From Atopobiaceae bacterium (GTDB lineage Bacteria > Actinomycetota > Coriobacteriia > Coriobacteriales > Atopobiaceae), in the NCBI GenBank assembly GCA_017545665.1, contig JAFWKQ010000033.1, forward strand, positions 1 through 35,119: a DNA stretch of 35,119 bases. Reading direction: 5' to 3'. The position numbers and the translations under genes were made by a program. A model generated the notes under the pieces. That model had not been told where the DNA came from and did not search any database. It was given only the letters and a program-made list of their open reading frames with translations. Positions 1 through 6,672 of this stretch are shown one piece after another. Position 1 is the first letter of the stretch. Every line of letters starts with the position of its first letter.

Positions 1-84
1 ACTCCGACGGGAGCGGCTATTACTGCGCATGCGAACGTATGGGCTGATTGGATGCAACGTGACGGCGTCGATTTGTTCATGTAG
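1..84 (+). CDS. C-terminal end of an unidentified upstream gene (partial)
   Basis: Frame 1 is open from the first base to a TAG at 82-84 and gives 27 residues beginning TPTGAAITAHANVWAD and ending DLFM. The gene starts outside the window and I do not recognise the family from this tail. The stop codon coincides with the first bases of the left arm of the long palindrome at 82-200, so the palindrome begins exactly where coding ends. That fit supports this being a real gene end, but a chance open frame of this length cannot be excluded. Confidence 0.4.
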   Translation, partial: TPTGAAITAHANVWADWMQRDGVDLFM

Positions 85-200
85 CCGTTCGGATCCCCGC
101 ACGTGCGCCCGACCCACAGCGGCGACTCACGAAGTGAGCGAGCGCAGCGAGCGCGGAGCCGCATGTGGGTCGGGCGCACGTGCGGGGATCCGAACGGCTA
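82..200. repeat. Long palindromic element A (conserved core, 37-bp perfect arms)
   Basis: Bases 82-118 and 164-200 are perfect 37-bp reverse complements. Between them lies a 44-bp core (119-162) containing ACTCACGAAGTGAGCGAGCG and ending GGAGCCGC. The core can itself fold: GCGGC at its start pairs with GCCGC at its end, and CTCAC-GAA-GTGAG makes a small hairpin. The same core, with one base changed, sits inside a second palindrome at 30792-30919 whose arms are unrelated. No T-tract follows the right arm, so it does not look like a standard intrinsic terminator. A perfect 12-bp palindrome (201-212) directly abuts it. Confidence 0.85.
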
Positions 201-246
201 GCACGGCCGTGCGCAAAGTTGCAATTGTGTGAAGACAAACAAATGG

Positions 247-276
247 TTGACACGGCGCCCCATGTGGTGGTAACGT
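247..276 (+). promoter_or_regulatory. Probable sigma-70-type promoter for rpmG and the downstream operon
   Basis: A perfect TTGACA (247-252) is followed after 18 bases by TAACGT (271-276), a weak -10 match. It lies 30 bases before the rpmG start and downstream of palindrome A, so it would initiate the rpmG - tRNA-Trp - secE - nusG transcript. Confidence 0.5.
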
Positions 277-306
277 ATCTCTTCGCGTCACGTTTGAGGA
301 GGATTT

Positions 307-456
307 ATGCGTACTCTAGTTACTCTCGCGTGCACCGAGTGTAAGCGTCGCAACTACACCATAAAGAAGAACAAGAGCAACAACCCCGAGCGATTGGAAA
401 TGAAGAAATATTGCCGGTGGTGTCGCAAGCACACTGCGCATAAGGAAACGCGCTAG
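307..456 (+). CDS. rpmG: Large ribosomal subunit protein bL33
   Basis: This 49-residue basic protein of the 50S subunit was read directly from the DNA. It begins [17 protein letters not shown] and carries two CxxC pairs (C9/C12 and C36/C39), the zinc-binding form of L33. Its length is normal for the family. The ATG follows GAGGAGG with good spacing. It is the first gene of a classic rpmG - tRNA-Trp - secE - nusG cluster, which supports the assignment. Confidence 0.95.
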   Translation: MRTLVTLACTECKRRNYTIKKNKSNNPERLEMKKYCRWCRKHTAHKETR

Positions 457-473
457 AATAGTGCTCCATACAC

Positions 474-549
474 ACGCCAGTAGTTCAATTGGTAGAGCAG
501 CGGTCTCCAAAACCGCGTGTTGAGGGTTCGAGTCCTTCCTGGCGTGCCA
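474..549 (+). tRNA. tRNA-Trp (anticodon CCA)
   Basis: All four stems fold. The acceptor is ACGCCAG with CTGGCGT, the D-arm is GTTC/GAGC, the anticodon stem GCGGT/ACCGC closes the loop CTCCAAA, and the T-arm GAGGG/CCTTC closes TTCGAGT. The discriminator is G and the 3' CCA is encoded. It lies 17 bases after rpmG, so it is probably processed from the rpmG-secE transcript. Confidence 0.96.
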
Positions 550-624
550 GTAACTTCCGCCGGCTTTCCCTTCGGGGTTAGTCGGCGTCTACGATAAGGG
601 ACCTTTTTTCGGGAGGATGCAAGG

Positions 625-1002
625 ATGGCCAAGAGGGAGCGGAATAAGAGGGCTGCTCGCAAGGCTCGACAGCAAGAGCGTGAGCGGATTGCAGCTGCTC
701 AGGCGGTTTCTGCCGCAAATGCCCCGCAGAAATCGAAATCGCTCTTTAGCAAGTCAAAGGATAAGGACGAGAAGAAGCCAAAGAGCGTAAGCAAGGCTGA
801 TCGTAAGGGCTTCCAAGTCGTGACTGGCTATTTTTCGGATGTCCGTGCCGAAATGCATCAGGTAACGTGGCCTTCTCGAATTGAGCTACGCAACTACTCT
901 GTAGCCGTAATTATTATGCTCATTATATTTGGCGTCGCGATTTGGCTCATCGACACTGGATTCGTGGCTGCGCTTGTAAACTATACGAGCTTGAGGGGAT
1001 AA
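625..1002 (+). CDS. secE: Preprotein translocase subunit SecE
   Basis: This is the small essential subunit of the SecYEG channel in the cytoplasmic membrane (125 residues). A long Lys/Arg/Ser-rich N-terminal extension (about residues 1-65) precedes the conserved core: GYFSDVRAEMHQVTWPSR, then one membrane segment at about 90-113 (SVAVIIMLIIFGVAIWLI). A single membrane helix is usual outside the enterobacteria. The start is set by GGGAGG at 611-616. nusG begins two bases after the stop, the usual secE-nusG pairing, so the two are probably translationally coupled. Confidence 0.95.
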   Translation: MAKRERNKRAARKARQQERERIAAAQAVSAANAPQKSKSLFSKSKDKDEKKPKSVSKADRKGFQVVTGYFSDVRAEMHQVTWPSRIELRNYSVAVIIMLIIFGVAIWLIDTGFVAALVNYTSLRG

Positions 1003-1003
1003 C

Positions 1004-1555
1004 ATGGCAAAGCGTTGGTATGTTGTTCACACCTATTCGGGCTATGAGAACAAGGTAAAGGCCGATCTCGAGCATCGCATCGAGACCTATGGCGTTAGCG
1101 ATCTTATTGTTGACATCCAGATTCCCGTTGAGAAGGTCATCGAGATCAAGGATGGTGGACAGCGCGAAACCAAGGAATCCAAGGTGTTCCCCGGATACGT
1201 GCTCATTCGCATGGAGCTCAACGACGACACGTGGTCCATTGTGCGCAACACAGCGGGCGTAACGGGTTTTGTTGGGTCGGACGGCACCGCGTCGCCTCTG
1301 AGTCGTGCGGAGTATCGCAAGATCATGGGTAGGGGACATGGCAAGGATGGTAGGCCTTCGGCACCTAAGCCTGTTACCAACATCCAAGTCGGTCAGCATA
1401 TTCGCGTGAATTCGGGCCCGCTTTCGGAAATCGATAGCGAGGGTGTGGTAACAGAGGTTAACCCCGAGGCCAACAAAGTGAAGGCGCTTATTGAGTTCTT
1501 TGGTCGCGAGACTTCCGTGGAGCTCACAATAGATCAGGTAACGGTTATCAACTAA
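1004..1555 (+). CDS. nusG: Transcription termination/antitermination protein NusG
   Basis: NusG binds the RNA polymerase clamp and links it to Rho or to the ribosome. The 183-residue protein has an N-terminal NGN domain (AKRWYVVHTYSGYENKVK, then VFPGYVLIRMELNDDTW) and a C-terminal KOW domain (about 128-183, ending FGRETSVELTIDQVTVIN). The KOW segment reads VNSGPLSEIDSEGVVTEV, slightly diverged from the usual GPF-DF-G pattern. Length is typical. It starts one base after the secE stop; rplK follows after 93 bases. Confidence 0.96.
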   Translation: MAKRWYVVHTYSGYENKVKADLEHRIETYGVSDLIVDIQIPVEKVIEIKDGGQRETKESKVFPGYVLIRMELNDDTWSIVRNTAGVTGFVGSDGTASPLSRAEYRKIMGRGHGKDGRPSAPKPVTNIQVGQHIRVNSGPLSEIDSEGVVTEVNPEANKVKALIEFFGRETSVELTIDQVTVIN

Positions 1556-1568
1556 CTAGGGTATATCT

Positions 1569-1609
1569 GCCAGTTCCGGTATCGGTGAGGATAGCTTCTC
1601 GGTCCTGGC
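1569..1609 (+). promoter_or_regulatory. Candidate stem-loop in the rplK 5' leader
   Basis: GCCAG (1569-1573) can pair with CTGGC (1605-1609), and GAGGA pairs with TTCTC around the loop TAGC, giving an interrupted stem in the 93-base nusG-rplK gap. In several bacteria, ribosomal protein L1 represses translation by binding a stem in this leader. That precedent is the only reason to suggest an L1 operator; I did not match a specific L1 motif. Confidence 0.25.
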
Positions 1610-1648
1610 TAAAACATAGAACGATTGTTTAGTCTTTCAGGAGGAGAC

Positions 1649-2074
1649 ATGGCAAAGCAGGTTACACACTTCATCAAGCTTCAGATTCCCGCCGGACAGG
1701 CCAATCCTGCCCCTCCCGTGGGTCCTGCCCTGGGTGCTGCGCAAGTAAACATCATGCAGTTCTGCCAGGCCTTTAATGCCGCTACCAAGGATAAGGCCGG
1801 CGACATCATCCCCGTTGAGATTACCGTCTACGAGGATCGTACGTTTGACTTCATTACCAAGACCCCTCCCGCGGCGCAGCTCATCAAGAAGGAGCTTGGC
1901 CTCAAGAGCGGCTCTGGTGTGCCGCAGCGCGACAAGGTTGGTCAGCTCACGCAGGAGCAGCTCACCAAGATTGCCGAGATTAAGATGCCCGACCTCAACG
2001 CAAACGACATTGAGGCCGCCAAGAAGATCGTGGCAGGCACCGCGCGCTCCATGGGCGTTACCATCGCCGAGTAA
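1649..2074 (+). CDS. rplK: Large ribosomal subunit protein uL11
   Basis: uL11 is part of the GTPase-associated centre at the base of the L7/L12 stalk. I place the start at ATG 1649 ([20 protein letters not shown]), because CAGGAGGAG lies just upstream and this gives the standard 141 residues; an in-frame codon 24 bases earlier would include the ribosome-binding site. Conserved stretches include [38 protein letters not shown] and the C-terminal [10 protein letters not shown]. It is followed by rplA after a structured 174-base gap. Confidence 0.97.
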   Translation: MAKQVTHFIKLQIPAGQANPAPPVGPALGAAQVNIMQFCQAFNAATKDKAGDIIPVEITVYEDRTFDFITKTPPAAQLIKKELGLKSGSGVPQRDKVGQLTQEQLTKIAEIKMPDLNANDIEAAKKIVAGTARSMGVTIAE

Positions 2075-2088
2075 TCTATGTACTACCG

Positions 2089-2197
2089 CTGAGCGAGGCC
2101 TGTAAGGATTTCTTCGCCTGGCTCAGCGTTCGGCTTCGCCTCATGCGCTACGCGAAGTCAACCGTCGAAGAAATCCATACAGGCCCGTCTTTCGGGC
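2089..2197 (+). promoter_or_regulatory. Structured rplK-rplA intergenic RNA with alternative hairpins
   Basis: Bases 2098-2116 pair with 2166-2184 over 19 bp with one mismatch. Inside that loop, 2134-2139 pairs with 2152-2157 (CTTCGC/GCGAAG). A competing hairpin joins 2090-2099 (CTGAGCGAGG) to 2117-2126 (CCTGGCTCAG) and would use part of the first stem. A further GCCCG-TCTTT-CGGGC hairpin ends at 2197. There is no T-tract. The layout suits an operator, attenuator or RNase site controlling rplA relative to rplK; which one cannot be told from sequence. Confidence 0.5.
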
Positions 2198-2248
2198 ACA
2201 CGCAGATGTGGGAGGGCAAGGCAGCCCGTTGACCACAAGGAGGAAAAG

Positions 2249-2956
2249 ATGCCTAAGCACGGAAAGAAGTATCGTGACGCACTCGCGAAGGTGGATCGCG
2301 AGAAGTTCTATAGCCCGATCGCGGCTATGAATCTGGTAAAGGACATTGCGCCGGGCAAGTTTGACGAGACCGTAGAGGTTTCCATTCGTCTTGGTGTAGA
2401 CACCCGCAAGGCCGACCAGAACGTTCGCGGCTCCATCTCGCTGCCTCACGGCACTGGCAAGAGCGTTCGCGTTGCCGTGTTTGCCGAGGGCGAGAAGGCA
2501 CGCGAGGCAGAGGCTGCTGGCGCCGACATCGTTGGCTCCGACGATTTGGTAGCTCAGGTTCAGGCTGGCGAGCTCAACTTCGATGCCGCCATTGCAACGC
2601 CCAACATGATGGGCAAGGTTGGCCGTCTTGGCCGCATTCTTGGCCCCCGAGGCCTCATGCCCAACCCCAAGCTCGGAACCGTGACCATGGACGTTACCAA
2701 GATGGTCAACGAGCTTAAGGCTGGCCGTGTTGAGTATCGTGCAGACCGCTACGGCATCTGCCATGTTCCCGTGGGCAAGACCTCGTTTGATGCCGAGAAG
2801 CTCGCCGAGAACTATGGTGTTCTGTTCACCGAGCTCCTGCGCGTAAAGCCTTCCAGCGCGAAGGGTCGTTACGTGAAGTCGGTTGTGGTTTCGTCTACCA
2901 TGGGTCCTGGCGTCCGTGTGGACACCCAGCATACCCGCGACTTCCTAAGCGAGTAG
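2249..2956 (+). CDS. rplA: Large ribosomal subunit protein uL1
   Basis: uL1 forms the mobile L1 stalk at the tRNA exit site and is commonly a translational repressor of its own operon. The 235 residues show the family landmarks: [20 protein letters not shown] near the N-terminus, [20 protein letters not shown] in the middle, and the C-terminal strand ending GPGVRVDTQ. Length is typical. AAGGAGG precedes the ATG. A strong terminator follows directly, so rplKA forms a unit separate from rplJL here, unlike the contiguous rplKAJL of many bacteria. Confidence 0.97.
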   Translation: MPKHGKKYRDALAKVDREKFYSPIAAMNLVKDIAPGKFDETVEVSIRLGVDTRKADQNVRGSISLPHGTGKSVRVAVFAEGEKAREAEAAGADIVGSDDLVAQVQAGELNFDAAIATPNMMGKVGRLGRILGPRGLMPNPKLGTVTMDVTKMVNELKAGRVEYRADRYGICHVPVGKTSFDAEKLAENYGVLFTELLRVKPSSAKGRYVKSVVVSSTMGPGVRVDTQHTRDFLSE

Positions 2957-2980
2957 CGAAGCAAGATTAGTGCAATGAGA

Positions 2981-3007
2981 GCGGCCCCACGATGGGCCGC
3001 TTTTTTT
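2981..3007 (+). terminator. Intrinsic terminator after rplA
   Basis: GCGGCCC (2981-2987) pairs perfectly with GGGCCGC (2994-3000) around a 6-base loop, followed at once by seven T residues. This is a textbook rho-independent terminator closing the rpmG-rplA transcript. Confidence 0.9.
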
Positions 3008-3030
3008 ATGGCGCGGAGCGTGTCACGGGT

Positions 3031-3057
3031 GTGTCACGGGGATGGGGGCGTTGACGC
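3031..3057. repeat. Copy of a dispersed 27-bp GC-rich palindrome-ended repeat
   Basis: The unit starts GTGTCACGGGGATGGGGGCG and ends TTGACGC. Its near-identical relatives lie at 5294-5377, on the other side of the accessory insertion. A partial GTGTCACGGG copy (3020-3029) directly precedes it. The ends are roughly inverted (GTGTCA...TGACAC in better copies). Confidence 0.6.
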
Positions 3058-3060
3058 TTC

Positions 3061-3085
3061 AGGCGATGGGAGTACCCCATCGCCT
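3061..3085. repeat. Perfect 10-bp hairpin
   Basis: AGGCGATGGG (3061-3070) and CCCATCGCCT (3076-3085) are perfect complements around a 5-base loop. Only two T residues follow, so it is a weak terminator candidate at best; it may act as a backup to the rplA terminator. Confidence 0.5.
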
Positions 3086-3114
3086 TTATGCTGAATCTCG
3101 AAAGAAAAATCATC

Positions 3115-3151
3115 CAAACGACTAAACGAATTAAGTCGTTTGTGGTAGAAT
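3115..3151 (+). promoter_or_regulatory. Extended -10 promoter with overlapping 9-bp dyad (candidate operator)
   Basis: CAAACGACT (3115-3123) and AGTCGTTTG (3134-3142) form a perfect dyad. Immediately after comes TGGTAGAAT (3143-3151), an extended -10 element. The dyad covers the expected -35 region, as a repressor site would. The promoter points at the RNA-ligase remnant that starts at 3205. Confidence 0.45.
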
Positions 3152-3204
3152 GCTAGAAAAGAGGCAATTCGACCGTCATCCCATCAGTAGAGTTGGAGGT
3201 ATCC

Positions 3205-3388
3205 ATGGCGAAAATACTTGCATTCATTCAGTATGTGCACGACATCTGGCCCATAGAGGGTGCGGATCACAAACGAAGGCATCGTCATTCGCCTGCAGAT
3301 GCCTGTATGCTCGCCGACGGTGGGAGTGAGCCTCTCCATGAAGGTGATTGACAACGATTACTTGGTGAGAAAGGCCAAGAAGGGTTAG
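3205..3388 (+). pseudogene. RNA ligase (DRB0094/Rnl5-like) remnant with internal deletion
   Basis: ATG 3205 has a good ribosome-binding site (GGAGGT) and encodes MAKILAFIQYVHDIWPIEGA, which resembles the N-terminus of DRB0094-type RNA ligases (a PIEGAD motif at about residue 20). The next bases, in another frame from about 3272, read EGIVIRLQMP...SLSMKVIDNDYLVRKAKKG and stop at TAG 3386-3388. EGIVIR is the nucleotidyltransferase motif IV pattern, and the rest looks like the end of the ligase core. Together these are the two ends of a protein that is normally over 300 residues, joined out of frame, so most of the gene, including the nucleotidylated-lysine motif, is gone. Read straight through, the ATG frame gives only 49 residues. 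Confidence 0.6.
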
Positions 3389-3455
3389 CGAGTTTCTGCT
3401 GCAAGGCGGTTCGAGTTCGATATCGCGCCCTGTCTCCCATGCCGTCCCACCATTC

Positions 3456-3707
3456 CTACCTGCCTTCGTACTCCACTACGATCCTGTCGGAGCCATCCAC
3501 AAGACTACACGCGACGTCCTTGGGGACGATGACGATCTCGTAGCCACAGGCCTCTGCCACCCTCGCCAGGGTGTCGACTCGGGGGCAAACGCCTTGGGCG
3601 AGCGTAGAGCTCACAAAGGATTCCGACCTTCCAATCTCTCGCGCGACCTGTCGGCCCGACTTTCCGCTCGCCTCTATCATTGCGCGCATGGCGTCGTTTG
3701 CGTTCAC
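3456..3707 (-). CDS. Small XRE-family helix-turn-helix protein
   Basis: This 83-residue protein is probably a DNA-binding regulator. The sequence ASGKSGRQVAREIGRSESFV followed by SSTLAQGVCPRVDTLARVAE is a canonical Cro/CI-type helix-turn-helix, and the tail YEIVIVPKD is common in small members of this class. I chose GTG at 3707 because GGAGGAG stands five bases upstream of it; a longer frame from ATG 3761 has no ribosome-binding site and would translate through that sequence. The gene is alone on the minus strand inside the accessory stretch between rplA and rplJ. Its target is unknown; the dyads at 3115-3142, 3734-3755 and 3863-3883 are candidates. Confidence 0.7.
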   Translation of the reverse strand: MNANDAMRAMIEASGKSGRQVAREIGRSESFVSSTLAQGVCPRVDTLARVAEACGYEIVIVPKDVACSLVDGSDRIVVEYEGR

Positions 3708-3733
3708 GGGGTCTCCTCCTACGTACTTATGCG

Positions 3734-3755
3734 TGCTACATGCTTCCAGTGTAGC
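3734..3755. promoter_or_regulatory. Candidate operator upstream of the XRE gene
   Basis: GCTACA (3735-3740 region) and TGTAGC (3750-3755) form a 6-bp dyad around a 9-base spacer, 27 bases upstream of the chosen GTG start. Small XRE proteins often repress themselves through such sites. The match is short and could be chance. Confidence 0.22.
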
Positions 3756-3862
3756 GCACATGAATATTAGGGGCCATTCGGACAGAACCTATGCCTACTT
3801 CTTGGATGCCTTGAGCCTCTGAGCTGCCACTATCCCACTATTCTTCTTATTGAAAAGGTATG

Positions 3863-3883
3863 GACAAAAACATGCTTTTTGTC
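3863..3883. promoter_or_regulatory. Perfect 8-bp dyad upstream of the 444-residue orphan
   Basis: GACAAAAA (3863-3870) pairs with TTTTTGTC (3876-3883) around CATGC. It lies 50 bases before the orphan gene. It could be an operator, or a weak bidirectional terminator because both arms carry A/T runs. Confidence 0.4.
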
Positions 3884-3933
3884 TGACCTGTGCACAAATA
3901 GAGTACGAATGCTCTGTGTAGGAAGGAGTTAGA

Positions 3934-5268
3934 ATGACGTGCTACGCTATTGAAGACAAAAATGTCTATACGGGGTTTCATCGCGGGGCGCTTGGTGGGT
4001 TGGATGCCAGCGAGCGTGAAGAAGCCAAGCTGGAGAAGTCCTGCTCTTATCCGAGGGATTGTTACACACGGATTCTAGATCGGATTCCCAACCAAGATGT
4101 TCATACAAGTGGTGCGAAGCCGGTCTGCAAAGCAAACCTAGGCTCGTCTTTGAGGGACTGTCTACTGAGTAGTACCGTTGACCATTTGCGGAACATTGCG
4201 TATGACGCAAGGATTTCACTATCTGGGGCAAGTAGAAAGGCCGATATTGTAGAGCTTCTCTTCAATGAGCTGCCAAAGCAGTTAGATAGGTTCGACGGGA
4301 TCGTTTCGGGCTTTGGGTTGGATGCGCTTTCCGTGGTTGAGCGTCTGCTCGAGGGAGAGTTCGTTGAGGGAGGACGACAGTCGCGTACTAACGAGATGAG
4401 CTCGTTCCCCTTTGCGTTCTTGTGCAAAAAGGCAGGCAATCTTACTTGGTTTATGCCACTTGAGCTTCGCGAAGCCTTTGCGAAGGTAGATGTGCGCAAG
4501 TATTCGAGACGTCAGGAGACGCGCGCGGCCATTGCAAGGCTCCTTTCGACCTACGTGGTGCTCGGCGGCATCGTGCCGGTACAGGAGGCGCTTGATGCAT
4601 ACAGGCAATGTGTTCCAGAAGATTTGTTTAGCGAGGAACAAGCCATGCAGGCCGTGCATGAACTTACACGTGGTTTGCGGAGCCCATTTAGTAGGTGGGA
4701 ACATGAGGGGGTTACGTATATTGCCTTGGCCGCGTATCCCATACGCGCCGACGATTGTGGGTATTGCGACTTCACGGATAGCTCTTCGCATAATTATCGC
4801 TTGGAGTCAATGAGAGATGACGAACTGTATGCCTCCTTGGTGACGTGTCGCCAACAGGTTTTGCCTCGAGCGGGGATGGGTGACTTGCTACACAAGTCGG
4901 CGAGTGAGTACGTATACGGCCTGCCTTGCGTTCAGTCGCTCGTGAGCTATTTTGACTTGCACGTGCCCAGCGGCGAGAGCGAATACATGTTTGCCGACCG
5001 CATGGTGGACGAGCTGATTTGCAACTTTATGTTTAGGCACCACACGTTGATTGCGGAACTCGGGCGGCTCACGCGGCAGGGGTGGTATCTGTGCGAGGGC
5101 TTCAACACGGCGCCAATGCTTACATCGCTTGTCGTAAGGTTGTATAGGGAGCTTCCTCGGTGGGAGTTCAACGGTTGGTCGGAGGTGGAATATATAGACA
5201 TACAGGGATATCCCTGTTTGATTGGGGAGTCGTTGCTTGTCCCAAGCGAGTTCGCGCTGGCGTCGTAG
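3934..5268 (+). CDS. Orphan protein with a SAP/Rho-N-like segment, function unknown
   Basis: This is a 444-residue soluble protein without a signal peptide or membrane helix. The only recognisable part is at about 80-112, STVDHLRNIAYDARISLSGA then SRKADIVELL, which fits the helix-extended-loop-helix of SAP or Rho N-terminal domains (nucleic-acid binding). The rest (for example FMPLELREAFAKVDV and LHVPSGESEYMFADRMVDEL) I do not recognise. The ATG follows GAAGGAG at suitable spacing. The first third looks more AT-rich and less codon-biased than the surrounding ribosomal genes, which suggests acquisition. It lies between rplA and rplJ, where most genomes have nothing. It has no obvious functional link to translation beyond the nucleic-acid-binding guess. 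Confidence 0.75.
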   Translation: MTCYAIEDKNVYTGFHRGALGGLDASEREEAKLEKSCSYPRDCYTRILDRIPNQDVHTSGAKPVCKANLGSSLRDCLLSSTVDHLRNIAYDARISLSGASRKADIVELLFNELPKQLDRFDGIVSGFGLDALSVVERLLEGEFVEGGRQSRTNEMSSFPFAFLCKKAGNLTWFMPLELREAFAKVDVRKYSRRQETRAAIARLLSTYVVLGGIVPVQEALDAYRQCVPEDLFSEEQAMQAVHELTRGLRSPFSRWEHEGVTYIALAAYPIRADDCGYCDFTDSSSHNYRLESMRDDELYASLVTCRQQVLPRAGMGDLLHKSASEYVYGLPCVQSLVSYFDLHVPSGESEYMFADRMVDELICNFMFRHHTLIAELGRLTRQGWYLCEGFNTAPMLTSLVVRLYRELPRWEFNGWSEVEYIDIQGYPCLIGESLLVPSEFALAS

Positions 5269-5293
5269 CGTTAAGGTTGGACGTGCCAGGAGG

Positions 5294-5377
5294 GTGCCAG
5301 GGGACGGGGGAGTTGGCACGCCGGGCGTGTCAGCGCCCCCGTCCCCGTGACACTCAGCGCCCCCGTCCCCGTGACAC
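5294..5377. repeat. Cluster of three or four copies of the 27-bp GC-rich repeat
   Basis: One copy runs 5294-5319 (GTGCCAGGGGACGGGGGAGT, ending GGCAC). An inverted copy runs 5327-5353 (GTGTCA...TGACAC ends), and its 24-bp body is repeated in tandem at 5355-5378 with one change. The reverse complement of the second copy closely matches the copy at 3031-3057. The first two units face each other and could form a large stem. Confidence 0.65.
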
Positions 5378-5422
5378 CCCGTGACAGACCCCTGAGTTTT
5401 CGCACGAGTTTTGTGTGTTGGG

Positions 5423-5451
5423 TTGACAGCAGATGGCTGCATTGCAACAAT
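5423..5451 (+). promoter_or_regulatory. Promoter for rplJL
   Basis: A perfect TTGACA (5423-5428) is followed after 17 bases by AACAAT (5446-5451), four of six matches to the -10 consensus. Transcription would start near 5458 and make a leader of about 190 bases holding the L10 structure. Confidence 0.65.
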
Positions 5452-5473
5452 ACCAAAGTTAGCAAATAGCACG

Positions 5474-5611
5474 TCCGCTGCCAAAGACAGCCGGTGCCGT
5501 AAGGCTTAATGGGTTTTCCCGCCTGCCGAGGTGGTCTTGAAGACACTCTACCTTCAGGGTCCCGTCTGGCTGCGCCATGCGGGGCTTTGTTCGTTTCTGG
5601 CCTGCCGCATG
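5474..5611 (+). promoter_or_regulatory. Ribosomal protein L10 leader (autoregulatory mRNA element)
   Basis: The leader contains the hallmark strings of the L10(L12)4 binding leader: CCAAAGACAGCCGGTGCC (5481-5498), AAGGCTTAAT, and GCCTGCCGAGG (5521-5531). Two further stems follow: CTTGAAG with CTTCAGG around 5536-5558, and CATGCGG (5576-5582) with CCGCATG (5605-5611). In known cases L10 with L12 binds the conserved bulged stem and lowers expression of rplJL. No U-run follows the last stem, so control would be translational or indirect. Confidence 0.8.
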
Positions 5612-5652
5612 CGGTGGTTCGTGCCTGGAACGCAATAGGGGAGGTGTATTAC

Positions 5653-6177
5653 ATGCCGAACAAGAGCAATGTCGAGATGCTCGAGAAGGTCAAGCAGTCG
5701 ATCGAGTCCTCAAAGGGCTTCTTTGTTATCGACTACCGTGGGCTTACCGTAAAGGAGGCTCAGCAGGTGCGCAGGGCACTGCGCGAGGCCAACTCCGAGA
5801 TGAAGGTCTACAAGAACAACATCGTGCGCATCGCTTTGAAGGAGGAGGGTCTGCCCGACGTGAGCGAGAGCCTCGTGGGCACCTGTGCCTACGTCTTCTT
5901 CGAAAACGATCCCGTTGATGCTGCCAAGGCCATCAAGAAGCAGAGCGAGGAGCTGAAGAAGATCGAGTTCGTTGCTGGCGTCGCAGACGGGAAGGCCCTC
6001 AATGCCGAGGAGGCAAAGGCCTACGCCGATCTTGCCAGTCGCGACGAGCTTATGGCTCAGCTGGTGTACGTCATGGCGAGCCCGCTTCGCGGAATCGCTT
6101 CCGTATGCGCTGGTCCCGCCCGTGGTCTCGTTACTGCGCTCGACGCTATCGCCGAGCAAAAGAAGGAGGCCGCGTAA
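5653..6177 (+). CDS. rplJ: Large ribosomal subunit protein uL10
   Basis: uL10 is the base of the ribosomal stalk: it binds 23S rRNA and carries the L7/L12 dimers on its C-terminal helix. I start it at ATG 5653 (MPNKSNVEMLEKVKQSIESS), preceded by GGGGAGG, giving 174 residues, the normal length. The longer frame from 5509 would run through the L10 leader and is rejected. Landmarks are FFVIDYRGLTVKEAQQVRRA, EMKVYKNNIVRIAL and the Ala-rich tail VTALDAIAEQKKEAA. rplL follows after 82 bases. Confidence 0.97.
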   Translation: MPNKSNVEMLEKVKQSIESSKGFFVIDYRGLTVKEAQQVRRALREANSEMKVYKNNIVRIALKEEGLPDVSESLVGTCAYVFFENDPVDAAKAIKKQSEELKKIEFVAGVADGKALNAEEAKAYADLASRDELMAQLVYVMASPLRGIASVCAGPARGLVTALDAIAEQKKEAA

Positions 6178-6259
6178 GCGGTTGCGTCGCATGTGCGGCG
6201 CGCTTGTAATAAATAGACTGGACGCATAAGGACGCGTCCTAACTTTGAAGGAGACAAAC

Positions 6260-6640
6260 ATGGCTGTTACCAAAGATGAGATTATTGAGGCTTTGAAGGA
6301 AATGACCGCTCTCGAGCTTTCTGAGCTCGTGCACGAGCTTGAGGATGTCTTTGGCGTTTCCGCCGCCGCTCCCATGGCTGTTGCCGCTGCCCCCGCTGCC
6401 GGTGGCGCTGCTCCCGCCGAGGAGGAGAAGACCAACTTCGACGTCGAGCTCACCGCTTTCGGCGACAAGAAGATCGGTGTCATCAAGGTTGTCCGTAAGC
6501 TCACCGGTCTTGGCCTGAAGGAGGCCAAGGAGGCCGTTGAGGGCGCTCCCAAGGTAATTCTCGAGGGCGCAAAGAAGGAGGACGCCGAGGCTGCCAAGAA
6601 GGAGCTCGAGGAGGCCGGCGCCACCGTCACCCTGAAGTAA
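6260..6640 (+). CDS. rplL: Large ribosomal subunit protein bL12 (L7/L12)
   Basis: This is the acidic stalk protein that recruits translation GTPases. It has 126 residues from ATG 6260, set by GAAGGAG; a TTG 15 bases earlier lies before that site. The N-terminal dimerisation helices ([20 protein letters not shown]) are followed by an Ala/Pro-rich hinge (about 37-60) and the globular domain with [20 protein letters not shown] and [16 protein letters not shown]. Length and order are typical. A perfect 18-bp palindrome follows the gene. Confidence 0.97.
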   Translation: MAVTKDEIIEALKEMTALELSELVHELEDVFGVSAAAPMAVAAAPAAGGAAPAEEEKTNFDVELTAFGDKKIGVIKVVRKLTGLGLKEAKEAVEGAPKVILEGAKKEDAEAAKKELEEAGATVTLK

Positions 6641-6672
6641 CCTCGCCTATCTCGCAAAAGTCGAATAGCTTC

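Noticed and set aside
29..232. Plus-strand open frame across palindrome A
   Set aside because: It is produced by the palindrome itself, has no RBS and ends without a recognisable motif.
3205..3354. Intact small gene of 49 codons from ATG 3205
   Set aside because: After about 20 ligase-like residues the frame turns into unrelated sequence, while a different frame resumes ligase-like sequence. A deletion remnant explains both.
5509..5652. Longer rplJ start upstream of ATG 5653
   Set aside because: It would translate the L10 leader and add 48 non-conserved residues; ATG 5653 has a good RBS and gives the normal length.
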